The position numbers and the translations under genes were made by a program. From positions 62,001 through 126,000 of the forward strand of contig NZ_VNFK01000004.1 of the NCBI RefSeq assembly GCF_007786235.1: DNA of 64,000 nt, written 5' to 3'. Below are positions 8,211-15,770 of this stretch, piece by piece. Under the pieces are notes generated by a model. It did not search any database. It saw only the letters and a list, made by a program, of their open reading frames with translations, and was not told the DNA's origin. The number at the start of each line of letters is the position of its first letter. Within the stretch, counting starts at the first letter, position 1. The stretch is from Paenarthrobacter nitroguajacolicus. GTDB taxonomy: Bacteria > Actinomycetota > Actinomycetes > Actinomycetales > Micrococcaceae.

Positions 8211-10496
8211 GTGCGGGAGCCTGTAATCAACGAGAGCGCGGCAGAAGTCAGCGCTGATCCATCTGAATCACAGGAAGAACCGCAGGTAACTGAGGAAACC
8301 GCAACAGAGTCACCGGAAATCACGTTCGACGAGCAGTTCTACCCTGCGCGGCCCAAAGCGCTGAGGCCGATTGCCCGCCGTCGTCAGTTCTTTGCAGCCC
8401 GACCGTCCCTGGAGTTCGACGGACTGAACTCCACGTACGTCGATTGGCTGCGCAATCAGTCCATGCTCGGCGACGCCAACACCATGGCCCGGCAGCTTTC
8501 GGGGCAAGCCAGCATGTGGCAGAACTCCTACGCCAGGCCGAACCCGCGCTCGGCAGTGGAGCGCGCACCTGTCTGGTTCACGGCCTACCCCCTGTCCTTC
8601 ATCACCAAGGACGGCCAGTCGTTCCTTTCCGCGCTCGGTGACCCTGCACTGTGGGACGCATTCAGCCAGATCGGCATCCGGGGGCTGCACACGGGGCCGG
8701 TCAAGCTTGCCGGCGGCATCCGCGGGTGGTCGCAGACACCCAGCGTCGACGGACACTTCGACCGCATCAGCATGGCGATCGACCCTGCGTTCGGCACCGA
8801 GGAAGAATTCCGGCAGATGTGCGAGGTCGCCGTCGAGCACGGCGGCACGATCATCGACGACATTGTTCCCGGGCACACGGGCAAGGGGGCTGACTTCCGG
8901 CTTGCTGAAATGAACTTCCGGGACTACCCCGGCATTTATCACATGGTGGACATCCCCGAAGAGGACTGGCACCTCCTTCCGGACGTTCCCGAGAACGAGG
9001 ACTCCGTCAACATCAGTCCCGAGACGGAGAAGGCCCTCCAGCAGGCCGGCTACATCATCGGCCGCCTGCAGCGGGTCATCTTCTACGAGCCCGGCGTGAA
9101 GGAAACCAACTGGAGCGCGACCAAGGCAATCGTCGACACCACCGGCAAGAAACGCCGCTGGGTGTATCTCCACTATTTCAAGGCCGGGCAGCCGTCCATC
9201 AACTGGCTGGACCCCACCTTTGCCGGCATGCGCCTGGTGGTGGGCGATGCCCTGCATTCCCTGCTGGACCTTGGAACGGGCGCACTGCGCCTGGACGCCA
9301 ACGGCTTCCTGGGTGTTGAGAAAAGCGCCGAGGAGGAGCCGGGCTGGTCCGAAGGCCACCCGTTGTCCGAGGCAGCGAACCAGCTGATCGGCTCGATGAT
9401 CCGCAAAGTGGGTGGCTTCTCCTTCCAGGAACTCAACCTCACCATTGATGACATCAAGGCCCAGTCCGAGTCGGGTCCGGACCTGTCCTACGACTTCGTC
9501 ACCAGGCCCGCCTACCACTACGCCCTGGTGACCGGCGATACCGAGTTCCTGCGCCTGACCTTGAAGCTCGCCATGGAGATCGGCGTCGACCAGGCGTCCT
9601 TGGTCCACGCACTCCAGAACCACGACGAACTGACCTACGAACTGCTGCACTTCGCAGCCGGCCACAGGGACGACATTTTCGAGCTTGGCGGGGAAGAACT
9701 GACGGGCGCGGAGGTGGCCGAGAAAGTCCAGGACACCCTGCGGGAGCGCCTCACAGGTGAGAACGGCCCTTACAACGCCGTCTTCACCACCAACGGCATC
9801 GCCTGCACCACCGTCAGCTTCATCATGGCCACTTTGGGGATCAAGGACCCGGACGCCATCACGGCGGAACAGGAAGCCCAGGTCCTGGACGCCCACGTCC
9901 TGCTGTCCATGTACAACGCTTTGCAGCCGGGCGTTTTCGCGCTGTCCGGTTGGGACCTCACCGGCATTACCGCCCTGGACCGCGAGACTGTCCGCGAGTT
10001 GACATCCCAGGGCGATACCCGCTGGATCAACCGCGGAGCCCACGACCTCATGGGGACCAGCCCGGACGCAAAGACCTCCTTGGCGGGCATGGCCCGGGCA
10101 CGCAGCCTCTACGGCCCGCTGCCCGAGCAGCTCAAGGATCCGGCGTCCTACGCGCGGCGGCTCCAACGGATCCTCACGGTGCGGGAAGAGTCCGGGATCG
10201 CAACCAGCACGCTCCTGGATGTCCCGGACGTGTCCAACCGTGGACTGTTGGTGATGGTCAACCAGCTCGCTGACGGAGCGGTGCAAGTGACGGTCCTGAA
10301 CTTCTCCGACCAGGACATCGCAGGCAGCATCCAGTCCTCGCATCTGGTGCCTGGCGCGACCGTCCACGATCTGTTCAGCGGCGAAGACGTGGGCCAGGTG
10401 GATGACCTCGGCAGCTTCTTCCTGGAACTGCGGCCCTTCCAGGGCACGGCCCTCCTGTTGAAGGATCCGGTCGCCGAGGACGAAGCTACCGAATAG
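8211..10496 (+). CDS. GH13 family enzyme, trehalose synthase / maltose glucosyltransferase-like
   Basis: A 761-residue protein with a divergent GH13 (alpha-amylase) barrel. The catalytic set is visible: nucleophile Asp in GALRLDANG (about residue 361), acid/base Glu in FSFQELNLT (about 406), and transition-state Asp in [10 protein letters not shown] (about 471). A C-terminal beta domain follows after residue 640. Such proteins in Arthrobacter relatives are usually called maltose alpha-D-glucosyltransferase/trehalose synthase, but this sequence differs clearly from classical TreS, so the reaction is inferred. The first 40 residues are an acidic Glu/Ser/Thr-rich extension with no signal peptide, so it is probably cytoplasmic. 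The GTG start has AAGGAG 6 bases upstream. No other trehalose gene is adjacent. Confidence 0.7.
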   Translation: MREPVINESAAEVSADPSESQEEPQVTEETATESPEITFDEQFYPARPKALRPIARRRQFFAARPSLEFDGLNSTYVDWLRNQSMLGDANTMARQLSGQASMWQNSYARPNPRSAVERAPVWFTAYPLSFITKDGQSFLSALGDPALWDAFSQIGIRGLHTGPVKLAGGIRGWSQTPSVDGHFDRISMAIDPAFGTEEEFRQMCEVAVEHGGTIIDDIVPGHTGKGADFRLAEMNFRDYPGIYHMVDIPEEDWHLLPDVPENEDSVNISPETEKALQQAGYIIGRLQRVIFYEPGVKETNWSATKAIVDTTGKKRRWVYLHYFKAGQPSINWLDPTFAGMRLVVGDALHSLLDLGTGALRLDANGFLGVEKSAEEEPGWSEGHPLSEAANQLIGSMIRKVGGFSFQELNLTIDDIKAQSESGPDLSYDFVTRPAYHYALVTGDTEFLRLTLKLAMEIGVDQASLVHALQNHDELTYELLHFAAGHRDDIFELGGEELTGAEVAEKVQDTLRERLTGENGPYNAVFTTNGIACTTVSFIMATLGIKDPDAITAEQEAQVLDAHVLLSMYNALQPGVFALSGWDLTGITALDRETVRELTSQGDTRWINRGAHDLMGTSPDAKTSLAGMARARSLYGPLPEQLKDPASYARRLQRILTVREESGIATSTLLDVPDVSNRGLLVMVNQLADGAVQVTVLNFSDQDIAGSIQSSHLVPGATVHDLFSGEDVGQVDDLGSFFLELRPFQGTALLLKDPVAEDEATE

Positions 10497-10510
10497 GAAG
10501 CCCGACGTTC

Positions 10511-10571
10511 CGCGAGTTGGCATTTAGTGACAATGTTTCCCAAAAACATGGGCATTAAATGCCAACTCGCG
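10511..10571. repeat. Large palindrome between convergent genes
   Basis: Perfect 16-bp arms CGCGAGTTGGCATTTA (10511-10526) and its complement (10556-10571) enclose a 29-base centre that holds a nested ATGTTT/AAACAT stem. It begins 14 bases after the GH13 stop and ends three bases before the stop of the anti-sigma gene, so it could terminate both. The long nested structure without a T-tract looks more like a REP/MITE-type element than a simple terminator. Confidence 0.75.
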
Positions 10572-10574
10572 GGC

Positions 10575-11276
10575 TCACCAACTCTGGACCAGGAACGCTG
10601 CACCGGTCGGAGAGCACACGCCGGGGTCCCTGGTGCCGGGCGCGAGTCCTCCTCCGAACGCAAAGTCTTCGCCCACGTTGACTGCAGTTCCGTCGGGCAA
10701 AATGACTCCCGTCCCGGTGATCTGGGTTCCGAAGGGGAAGATCAGGCCCATCGATGTTCCGTCCGGGCGGATTTCGGCGAAGCACCCTCCGCTGTTCAGG
10801 CCGAGCTTGCCTGAGTTGAGGGCATCCATGAAGACGTTGACGCCTTGATCCGTAGAGACGGCGGCCTTGTTGCCGTTGGCTCCGACGACGATTTCGGCAG
10901 CGCCCGTCGCCGCCTTGGCGCCAATAATTTCGGGCAATGATGGAGACGCGGACGATTCCGTCTCCGGTGCGGCAGCAGATGGGGTGGCGGCTGGACCCGC
11001 CTGCTCATTGAGCGGCGCGGACAGGGACGACGCCACGAAAACACCGGCGAGGACTGCCGCTGCCGCCAACCCGGCCCCCGCAGCCAGCCGGAAACGTCGA
11101 CGCGGGCGTCGCTGATGGAAGGCGTCGATGGAGCCGCCAGGTACGAGTTGCTCCGAGTCAGTGAACCTGACGGCAAGGCTTTTCTCCCGGCTCCGGGCCA
11201 GTTCCTCTTCCGTGACGGCCACGCCCGGATCGGCGTCCGTCAATCGTTCCAAAGCGGCCGTTTCCTCATGCCTCAT
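10575..11276 (-). CDS. Membrane-anchored partner of ECF sigma factor (putative anti-sigma, CU044_5270-like)
   Basis: A 233-residue protein with a cytoplasmic N-terminal part (residues 1-60), one membrane segment (about 63-85, LAAGAGLAAAAVLAGVFVA), a Ser/Ala/Pro-rich linker and an extracellular domain of about 130 residues containing two Cys that could pair. The zinc-binding HxxxCxxC of ZAS anti-sigma factors is missing. Its start overlaps the sigma gene stop (ATGA), so the two are co-translated. That arrangement and the topology suggest it holds or senses for the sigma factor, but the exported domain is not one I recognise beyond CU044_5270-type proteins. Confidence 0.65.
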   Translation of the reverse strand: MRHEETAALERLTDADPGVAVTEEELARSREKSLAVRFTDSEQLVPGGSIDAFHQRRPRRRFRLAAGAGLAAAAVLAGVFVASSLSAPLNEQAGPAATPSAAAPETESSASPSLPEIIGAKAATGAAEIVVGANGNKAAVSTDQGVNVFMDALNSGKLGLNSGGCFAEIRPDGTSMGLIFPFGTQITGTGVILPDGTAVNVGEDFAFGGGLAPGTRDPGVCSPTGAAFLVQSW

Positions 11277-11800
11277 CGCTGCACATCCTCTGTCTCTTGC
11301 TCTGCCCGAAGTAGTTGGCTGAGATGTCTTCGAGCCCGGTGCAGCCGCATCCTGACAGCGGTGGCCGAGACTTCGAGCAGTTCCGCAACTTCGGACGAGG
11401 TGAAGCCGTCCCAGTACGTCAGGAGGAGAACCTCACGGTCCTCGGGCTTAAGCCGGTCCAGCGCGTCCCGCACCTCGCCGTCGTCGCTAACCGGTTCCCT
11501 GGTCTGCTGCCGTTCCAGTTGCTGCGCGAGGTTCAGCGAGCGGACGGCGGAACGGTTGTGGTTGCGGAGAACATTGCGGGCAATACCGAACACGATCAGC
11601 ACGGACAATTCCTGGTCCTGACGGCACTTCTCCCAGGCGATGCGGAAGACTTCGGCGCATAGGTCCTCCGCAGTGGACGGGTCCGCGGCGCGGCGCCGGA
11701 AATAGCGATAGACCTTGTCATGGCAGGCCGAGTGGGCTGCCAGGAAGTGTTCCTGTCTGGCCGGCTCCACACGATCTCCTTGGTCCGTCTGCACGCTCAT
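11273..11800 (-). CDS. ECF RNA polymerase sigma factor
   Basis: A 175-residue sigma-70 family protein with only regions 2 and 4. Region 2 spans about residues 20-85 (KVYRYFRRRAADPSTAEDLC with the following VFRIAWEK). Region 4 spans about 110-165 and includes RLKPEDREVLLLTYWDGFTS and the helix-turn-helix SSEVAELLEVSATAVRMRLH. These are the hallmarks of extracytoplasmic-function sigma factors. It directs transcription of its own regulon, which often includes itself; no target promoter could be identified by eye. It is the first gene of a two-gene unit with the membrane protein that overlaps its stop. Confidence 0.9.
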   Translation of the reverse strand: MSVQTDQGDRVEPARQEHFLAAHSACHDKVYRYFRRRAADPSTAEDLCAEVFRIAWEKCRQDQELSVLIVFGIARNVLRNHNRSAVRSLNLAQQLERQQTREPVSDDGEVRDALDRLKPEDREVLLLTYWDGFTSSEVAELLEVSATAVRMRLHRARRHLSQLLRAEQETEDVQR

Positions 11801-11850
11801 ACCCGGTTAATGTCCGGCAGTCAGAAGAATGTAACGGAACTTTTCAGGAA

Positions 11851-11893
11851 AAGCGCGACGTCGGCACTTGCGGTGAGTGCCGACGTCGCGCTT
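11851..11893. repeat. Perfect 18-bp-stem hairpin downstream of ppk2
   Basis: The arms AAGCGCGACGTCGGCACT (11851-11868) and its exact complement (11876-11893) surround a 7-base loop. It lies 25 bases past the ppk2 stop, between ppk2 and the sigma gene start. On the minus strand it could terminate ppk2, although the T-run is weak (AAGTTCC after a few bases). The GGCACT core resembles GGCATT and GGCAGT in the arms of the palindromes at 10511 and 33795. Confidence 0.7.
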
Positions 11894-11917
11894 CGCCGGG
11901 TTCTGCGCGTGGAGCGA

Positions 11918-12853
11918 CTAGTCGCCTACAGCGTCGCGGCCGCGTCGGAGGATCAACGGATCGGCCTCGAAGACCACCGTGGTGTCCTTGTCCTCGTAGT
12001 CGAACTGGTTGAGGAAGTAGCGCATTGCATTGATGCGGGCGCGCTTCTTGTCGTTGGACTTGATGGTGATCCACGGTGCGTGGTCCGAGTCCGTATGCAG
12101 GAAAGTTTGTTCCTTGGCGTCGGTGTATTCGTCCCAACGGTCCAGAGACGCAAGATCCATCGGGGAGAGCTTCCAGCGCCGGACTGGGTCAATCTGGCGG
12201 ATTGCGAACCGGGTGCGTTGCTCTTGGCGGGTGACGGAGAACCAGAACTTGGTGACGTGGATGCCGGCGTCGACGAGCATCTTCTCGAAGACTGGAGCCT
12301 GGCCCATGAACGTGCTGTATTCGTCGTCCGTGCAGAATCCCATAACGCGTTCCACATTGGCCCGGTTGTACCAAGAGCGGTCGAACATCACAATCTCGCC
12401 GGCGGTGGGAAGGTGCTGGATGTAGCGCTGGAAATACCACTGGCCCTGTTCGCGGTCCGAGGGCTTGGCGAGGGCCACGGTCCGTGCCGAACGGGGATCC
12501 AAGTGCTCGGTGAAGCGCTTGATGGTGCCGCCCTTGCCAGCCGCGTCCCTGCTCTCAAAGACAATCACGTGCTTGAGGCCACGGTCCTGGCCCCAGTATT
12601 GAAACTTCAGCAGTTCGATCTGCAGGCGGTACTTCTCAATTTCGTACTCATCCCGCGTCATGCGCTGTTGGTAGGGATAGTCCTCGTTCCACGTTTCCAC
12701 TGCCGATCCACCCGGGTCGATGAGGTCCGGGTCTTCGCCTTGGCCCCCGCTGATGGTGTAGCCCAGCTCAACAAGATGGTCGATGGTCTCACGCAGGTTG
12801 TCCCTGACCCACCAATCGTCCAATGATGTGGCTGGTGGGGTTGCCTCCGACAT
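11918..12853 (-). CDS. ppk2: Polyphosphate kinase 2 (class I)
   Basis: A 311-residue PPK2. Walker A is FESRDAAGKGGTIKR (about residues 99-113), Walker B and the lid region are IVMFDRSWYNRANVERVMGF (about 154-173). One PPK2 domain of this length is typical of class I enzymes, which use polyphosphate to phosphorylate nucleoside diphosphates (ADP or GDP to the triphosphate) and may run backwards. It acts in the cytoplasm. The ATG start has AGGAGG 6 bases upstream. The gene appears monocistronic, followed by the strong hairpin at 11851-11893. Substrate class is assigned from domain architecture only. Confidence 0.9.
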   Translation of the reverse strand: MSEATPPATSLDDWWVRDNLRETIDHLVELGYTISGGQGEDPDLIDPGGSAVETWNEDYPYQQRMTRDEYEIEKYRLQIELLKFQYWGQDRGLKHVIVFESRDAAGKGGTIKRFTEHLDPRSARTVALAKPSDREQGQWYFQRYIQHLPTAGEIVMFDRSWYNRANVERVMGFCTDDEYSTFMGQAPVFEKMLVDAGIHVTKFWFSVTRQEQRTRFAIRQIDPVRRWKLSPMDLASLDRWDEYTDAKEQTFLHTDSDHAPWITIKSNDKKRARINAMRYFLNQFDYEDKDTTVVFEADPLILRRGRDAVGD

Positions 12854-12933
12854 ACGGTCCTCCTGGTTTGCCTGCTGGTGCGCGGCAGCCTAGCAGTGCT
12901 TGGTGACGGGAACGTGAACGGGCCGGGAGGCGG

Positions 12934-13611
12934 TCAGCCGTGGTTGCGTTGGGCCTCTCTCTGTGAAAAGAGCAACCAGCTCAACCAGACCCCTGCCAGG
13001 ATCGCGGCGCCAGGCAGCAGGTCTACAGGTGCGAGTTCCCGGCCAGCAGGGAGCACTCCAAAGGCAATCCAAACAGCTACGGCTACCACCGCCAGGCTGA
13101 TGGCGTCCGAAATCACTACGACTGACCGGCGCCGCACAAGCTTGACCACCAACTCCCCTGCCATGATCAGCACAATGGCCGCCCCCATTCCCAACGGATA
13201 GGCGCTGAAGCCCGGCACGAAGTCCTGGTTTGCAGTCCACGCCATGAAGACAAGCAGGCCCACAAACAATGCAAGGGACTTGATCAGGGAGGCAACGATG
13301 GTCATCGCTGTCATCCGACGATCCATGTCATGGCGCTTCCGGGGAATGTAATCCCATGCCCCGCGAGTGAGCTTGGCGCCGAGCCATCCCGCAATCACCA
13401 CCATGACCAGCGGGACAAGAACGGGCGTAACGTAGTTGTTGCTGACGGCCCAAAAGAAGGCCAGGAGCGCGGTGTAGACCTGGGGGGTGGCAACGATTCC
13501 CAACCACCAGCCTGCCAAGAACTCCTTGCGGGCCCCTGGCAGGTCCAGGGGATGGACAAGAAATTGGGTCTGCGGGTCCGGCAAGTGGACCTTTTCTTCG
13601 ATGGATTTCAT
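12934..13611 (-). CDS. Multi-pass membrane protein of unknown function
   Basis: About 225 residues with six likely membrane segments (around residues 35-55, 60-80, 100-125, 135-155, 165-185 and 190-215). The N-terminal 30 residues are soluble and charged. No transporter or enzyme motif is seen, and I do not recognise the family. The ATG at 13611 is chosen over one at 13623 because GGAGG lies five bases before it and because its ATGA overlaps the stop of the upstream HTH gene. The two genes are therefore coupled, as in pairs where a small DNA-binding protein controls a membrane partner. Confidence 0.7.
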   Translation of the reverse strand: MKSIEEKVHLPDPQTQFLVHPLDLPGARKEFLAGWWLGIVATPQVYTALLAFFWAVSNNYVTPVLVPLVMVVIAGWLGAKLTRGAWDYIPRKRHDMDRRMTAMTIVASLIKSLALFVGLLVFMAWTANQDFVPGFSAYPLGMGAAIVLIMAGELVVKLVRRRSVVVISDAISLAVVAVAVWIAFGVLPAGRELAPVDLLPGAAILAGVWLSWLLFSQREAQRNHG

Positions 13612-14066
13612 GGCGTCCTCCATGGGACCTGTTCGATGTAGGGCGGACGAAGGCCTGCCCTGGCGATCTCGTATACCTTCTGACGCGCCACACCGAGCTC
13701 GCCTGCCACGGTCACAGCGCTGTATTCATCCAGGAGCTCGGCCACCGCCGCTGACCTGATTCCAGACGCCCTTGAGTTCACATGGGCCGCGAACATGCTG
13801 ACTTCTGCAGACAGAAGTGCTACGGCCAATGGACCGCCGAAGGGTTCAGCCCAGCCTGCCTTGCCACTGGCCGCCGCAGCATAGAGAGCATCACCGCAGT
13901 CGGCCAGCACTGCCCTGACCTGGTTCGGTGTAATGCCTCGTTCAGCGAACCTCCTGGCTGCGATGTCGCGGGATCCGTCGTCATCAGGACGGTGGGTGAG
14001 GACGCGCAGCCATTCATTGTCGACGGCTTCGATGCCCCGCATGTCACCCCTGGGTTGACTGGTCAT
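13608..14066 (-). CDS. Small helix-turn-helix protein, probably autoregulatory
   Basis: Up to 152 residues. The C-terminal third holds a helix-turn-helix-like stretch, YSAVTVAGELGVARQKVYEI, while the middle (ITPNQVRAVLADCGDALYAA and following) is of unknown fold. The start is uncertain. ATG 14066 is given here, but ATG 14042 has AGGGG four bases upstream, and a possible promoter (TTGACG, 18 bases, CATCAT) would start the transcript close to 14066. Two 17-bp near-identical palindromes flank this start, which suggests autorepression. Its stop overlaps the start of the membrane-protein gene. Function otherwise unknown. Confidence 0.6.
   Translation of the reverse strand: MTSQPRGDMRGIEAVDNEWLRVLTHRPDDDGSRDIAARRFAERGITPNQVRAVLADCGDALYAAAASGKAGWAEPFGGPLAVALLSAEVSMFAAHVNSRASGIRSAAVAELLDEYSAVTVAGELGVARQKVYEIARAGLRPPYIEQVPWRTP
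14043..14059. promoter_or_regulatory. Operator-like 17-bp palindrome, copy 1
   Basis: Read on the minus strand this is GTCAACCCAGGGGTGAC. It matches copy 2 (14098-14114) at 15 of 17 positions and is an imperfect dyad (GTCA...TGAC with CCC/GGG). It covers the ribosome-binding AGGGG of the alternative start at 14042, or codons 3-8 if the start is 14066. Confidence 0.55.
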
Positions 14067-14097
14067 GCCCCCATGATGCCTGTGCTGGAACGCCAGC

Positions 14098-14114
14098 GTC
14101 AACCCCAGGGTGAC
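14098..14114. promoter_or_regulatory. Operator-like 17-bp palindrome, copy 2
   Basis: Read on the plus strand this is GTCAACCCCAGGGTGAC, the second copy of the dyad found at 14043. Its minus-strand half contains TTGAC, a likely -35 element for the HTH/membrane-protein operon, so binding here would block transcription. Confidence 0.55.
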
Positions 14115-14121
14115 AAGAGTG

Positions 14122-14658
14122 CTAGTTTGTTGGAGCAGCGAGGTTGATCCAGTAGCGACGGAAAAGGTCCCCATCGGCGTCAATTCGTGCATCTTCCAAA
14201 ACCCCGCCTGGGCGTTCAATAGTCTTGGCGGAAGCGGCGTTCGAGTCATCGCAGGTCAAAAGAACGCGGTCCGGCTCTCCCTGGGCAACCAGACGAACAC
14301 ACAATTCCTGGAGAGCCCAGGACGCCACCCCTTGCCCACGTTCAGACGGTCGCACACCGTAACCGATATGCCCGCCCGAGTTCAGGAGGGCAGGGGTGAG
14401 GTGATGGCGGAACGCTATGGAGCCCACATACCGCGCGCCCTTGGTCATCCACAAATAGGTGCACGGAACAATCCCGTCCTTTTCAACAGCCCGTTCAGCG
14501 GCAAGCAACTTGCGGACCCAGGCCTCAAAACCCTCTTGACTGGTGATGTCATCGCCCGGGAACAGCCCGGTACCGTCCTGGTGGGCTCCGGCCCACTCGC
14601 TGTGGGACTCGGTAAACGACTGATAAAAGGAAGCATCCGGAGCAACAAGTGTGAGCAT
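14122..14658 (-). CDS. GNAT-family N-acetyltransferase (RimJ/RimL-like)
   Basis: A 178-residue GNAT protein. The acetyl-CoA binding motif A is seen around VRPSERGQGVASWALQEL (about residues 105-122), after a beta-strand pair HIGYG. The pattern with GSIAFRHHL upstream and LTCDDSNAASAKTIE downstream fits the RimJ/RimL-type subgroup, which acetylates protein N-termini, antibiotics or small amines. Near the end, the usual hydrophobic residue after the NxAS-type motif is replaced (TIERPGG), which is common in this subgroup. ATG 14658 is used; a GTG just before it is possible. It is a single gene, and the substrate is unknown. Confidence 0.8.
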   Translation of the reverse strand: MLTLVAPDASFYQSFTESHSEWAGAHQDGTGLFPGDDITSQEGFEAWVRKLLAAERAVEKDGIVPCTYLWMTKGARYVGSIAFRHHLTPALLNSGGHIGYGVRPSERGQGVASWALQELCVRLVAQGEPDRVLLTCDDSNAASAKTIERPGGVLEDARIDADGDLFRRYWINLAAPTN

Positions 14659-14675
14659 CACACGACTATATGCCG

Positions 14676-15584
14676 CTACGCCAGCCCATGCCCTCGCGGC
14701 AGTTTCCTGCCCTGCACGGCCGCGTGAGTCTTACGCAGCGCCGAGATGGACGCCTCGTACGAATGTTGGGCAACCCCCACGAAGAGGCAATCCACCACCA
14801 TCATCTGGGCGATCCGACTCCCCATCGCGCCCGGCCGGAAGGGTGTCTCACGCGCTGCCGTGCTGAGCACAATATCGGCAGTCCGTCCCAACGGCGAGTC
14901 AGCATGGTTGGTGATGGCAACAGTGGTGGCCCCGGCTTCCTTGCCCGCCTTGAGGAAATCGACCGTGTCCACGGTGGTGCCCGAGTGCGAGATGCCGACG
15001 GCGACGCCAGCGCCGTCAAGAAGCGCTGCCGAGGTCAACGCCACATGCACTTCGGGCCAGTTGAAGGAGGTGAGGCCTATCCGGTGCAGCTTCTGCTGCA
15101 GGTCTTGACCGACCAGCCCTCCGGCACCCACCCCGAAGATGTCGATCTTCCGTGAGCGGGAAATGACTTCAACCGCCGAGGCGAGCTTATCGACGTCGAG
15201 CACCTGGGCGGTGTCAGCGATGGACATCGTCTCGTTGAAGGCGATTTTGGAGACGATGTCCTGCAGCGAATCGGACGGGTTGATGTCTTCATAGATCGCA
15301 GCGGGCGCGTTGCTGGCCGAACTCTCGCGAGCTGTTTCCCGGGCAAGGTCCAGCCGCAGCTCGGAGTATCCGCGGTAGCCCACTTTCTTGTAGAAGCGGA
15401 CTACTGACGTGGTGGAGGTTCCGCCTTGCTCCGCAAGGTCGCCAATGGACAACATCGCAGCCCGCGAAGGGTCCGCAAGAACCAGCTCGGCAACAGAGCG
15501 CTCTGAGGGGCGCAACGCTGGCAGGGCAGCGCGGATCCGAACCAAAACAGTTCGCGATGCCTGCGTGTTCAGCTCCTGGTCCAC
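14676..15584 (-). CDS. murR: MurR/RpiR-family regulator with SIS domain
   Basis: A 302-residue regulator. The N-terminal HTH_6 domain (about residues 12-85) contains SIGDLAEQGGTSTTSVVRFY. The C-terminal SIS domain (about 130-270) has the phosphosugar loops GVGAGGLVGQDLQQ and GISHSGTTVDTVDF, so it should sense a sugar phosphate. Divergent namZ and nagZ make MurNAc and GlcNAc from muropeptide glycans, so MurNAc-6-phosphate is the likely ligand, as for MurR. The symbol is inferred from this context. A GTG start at 15584 follows AAGGAG at good spacing. A near-perfect palindrome at 15626-15638 is its probable operator. Confidence 0.8.
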   Translation of the reverse strand: MDQELNTQASRTVLVRIRAALPALRPSERSVAELVLADPSRAAMLSIGDLAEQGGTSTTSVVRFYKKVGYRGYSELRLDLARETARESSASNAPAAIYEDINPSDSLQDIVSKIAFNETMSIADTAQVLDVDKLASAVEVISRSRKIDIFGVGAGGLVGQDLQQKLHRIGLTSFNWPEVHVALTSAALLDGAGVAVGISHSGTTVDTVDFLKAGKEAGATTVAITNHADSPLGRTADIVLSTAARETPFRPGAMGSRIAQMMVVDCLFVGVAQHSYEASISALRKTHAAVQGRKLPRGHGLA

Positions 15585-15625
15585 GGCGGACTCCTTCTAT
15601 CGGCTGGGCTCGAAGTACCGGGCCT

Positions 15626-15638
15626 GTAAATAATTTAC
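15626..15638. promoter_or_regulatory. Palindrome between murR-like gene and namZ, probable operator
   Basis: GTAAATAATTTAC is a perfect dyad around one central base. A further half-like GGTAAGT follows at about 15655. It is unusually AT-rich for this genome and lies midway in the 186-bp divergent region. A possible namZ promoter (TTGACG, 17 bases, TACGGT) starts near 15664. Confidence 0.6.
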
Positions 15639-15770
15639 CTAACCGCCGCAATGAAGGTAAGTCATTGACGCAGCACCGCCGGGGGAATACGGTCGATGTA
15701 AGGAAAATCACAAAAGTTGTCAAGGAATCCCCACCTGAGAGCACGGCAGCACCTTTCCGAAAGGCACCCC

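Noticed and set aside
8310..10523. A 737-codon open frame on the minus strand opposite the GH13 gene
   Set aside because: It is the exact antisense of a protein with intact catalytic motifs and shows no domain; long antisense frames are common in high-GC DNA.
10511..10571. Palindrome considered as an insertion-sequence end or MITE with target duplication
   Set aside because: No direct repeat is seen at the edges and no transposase gene is present in the window.
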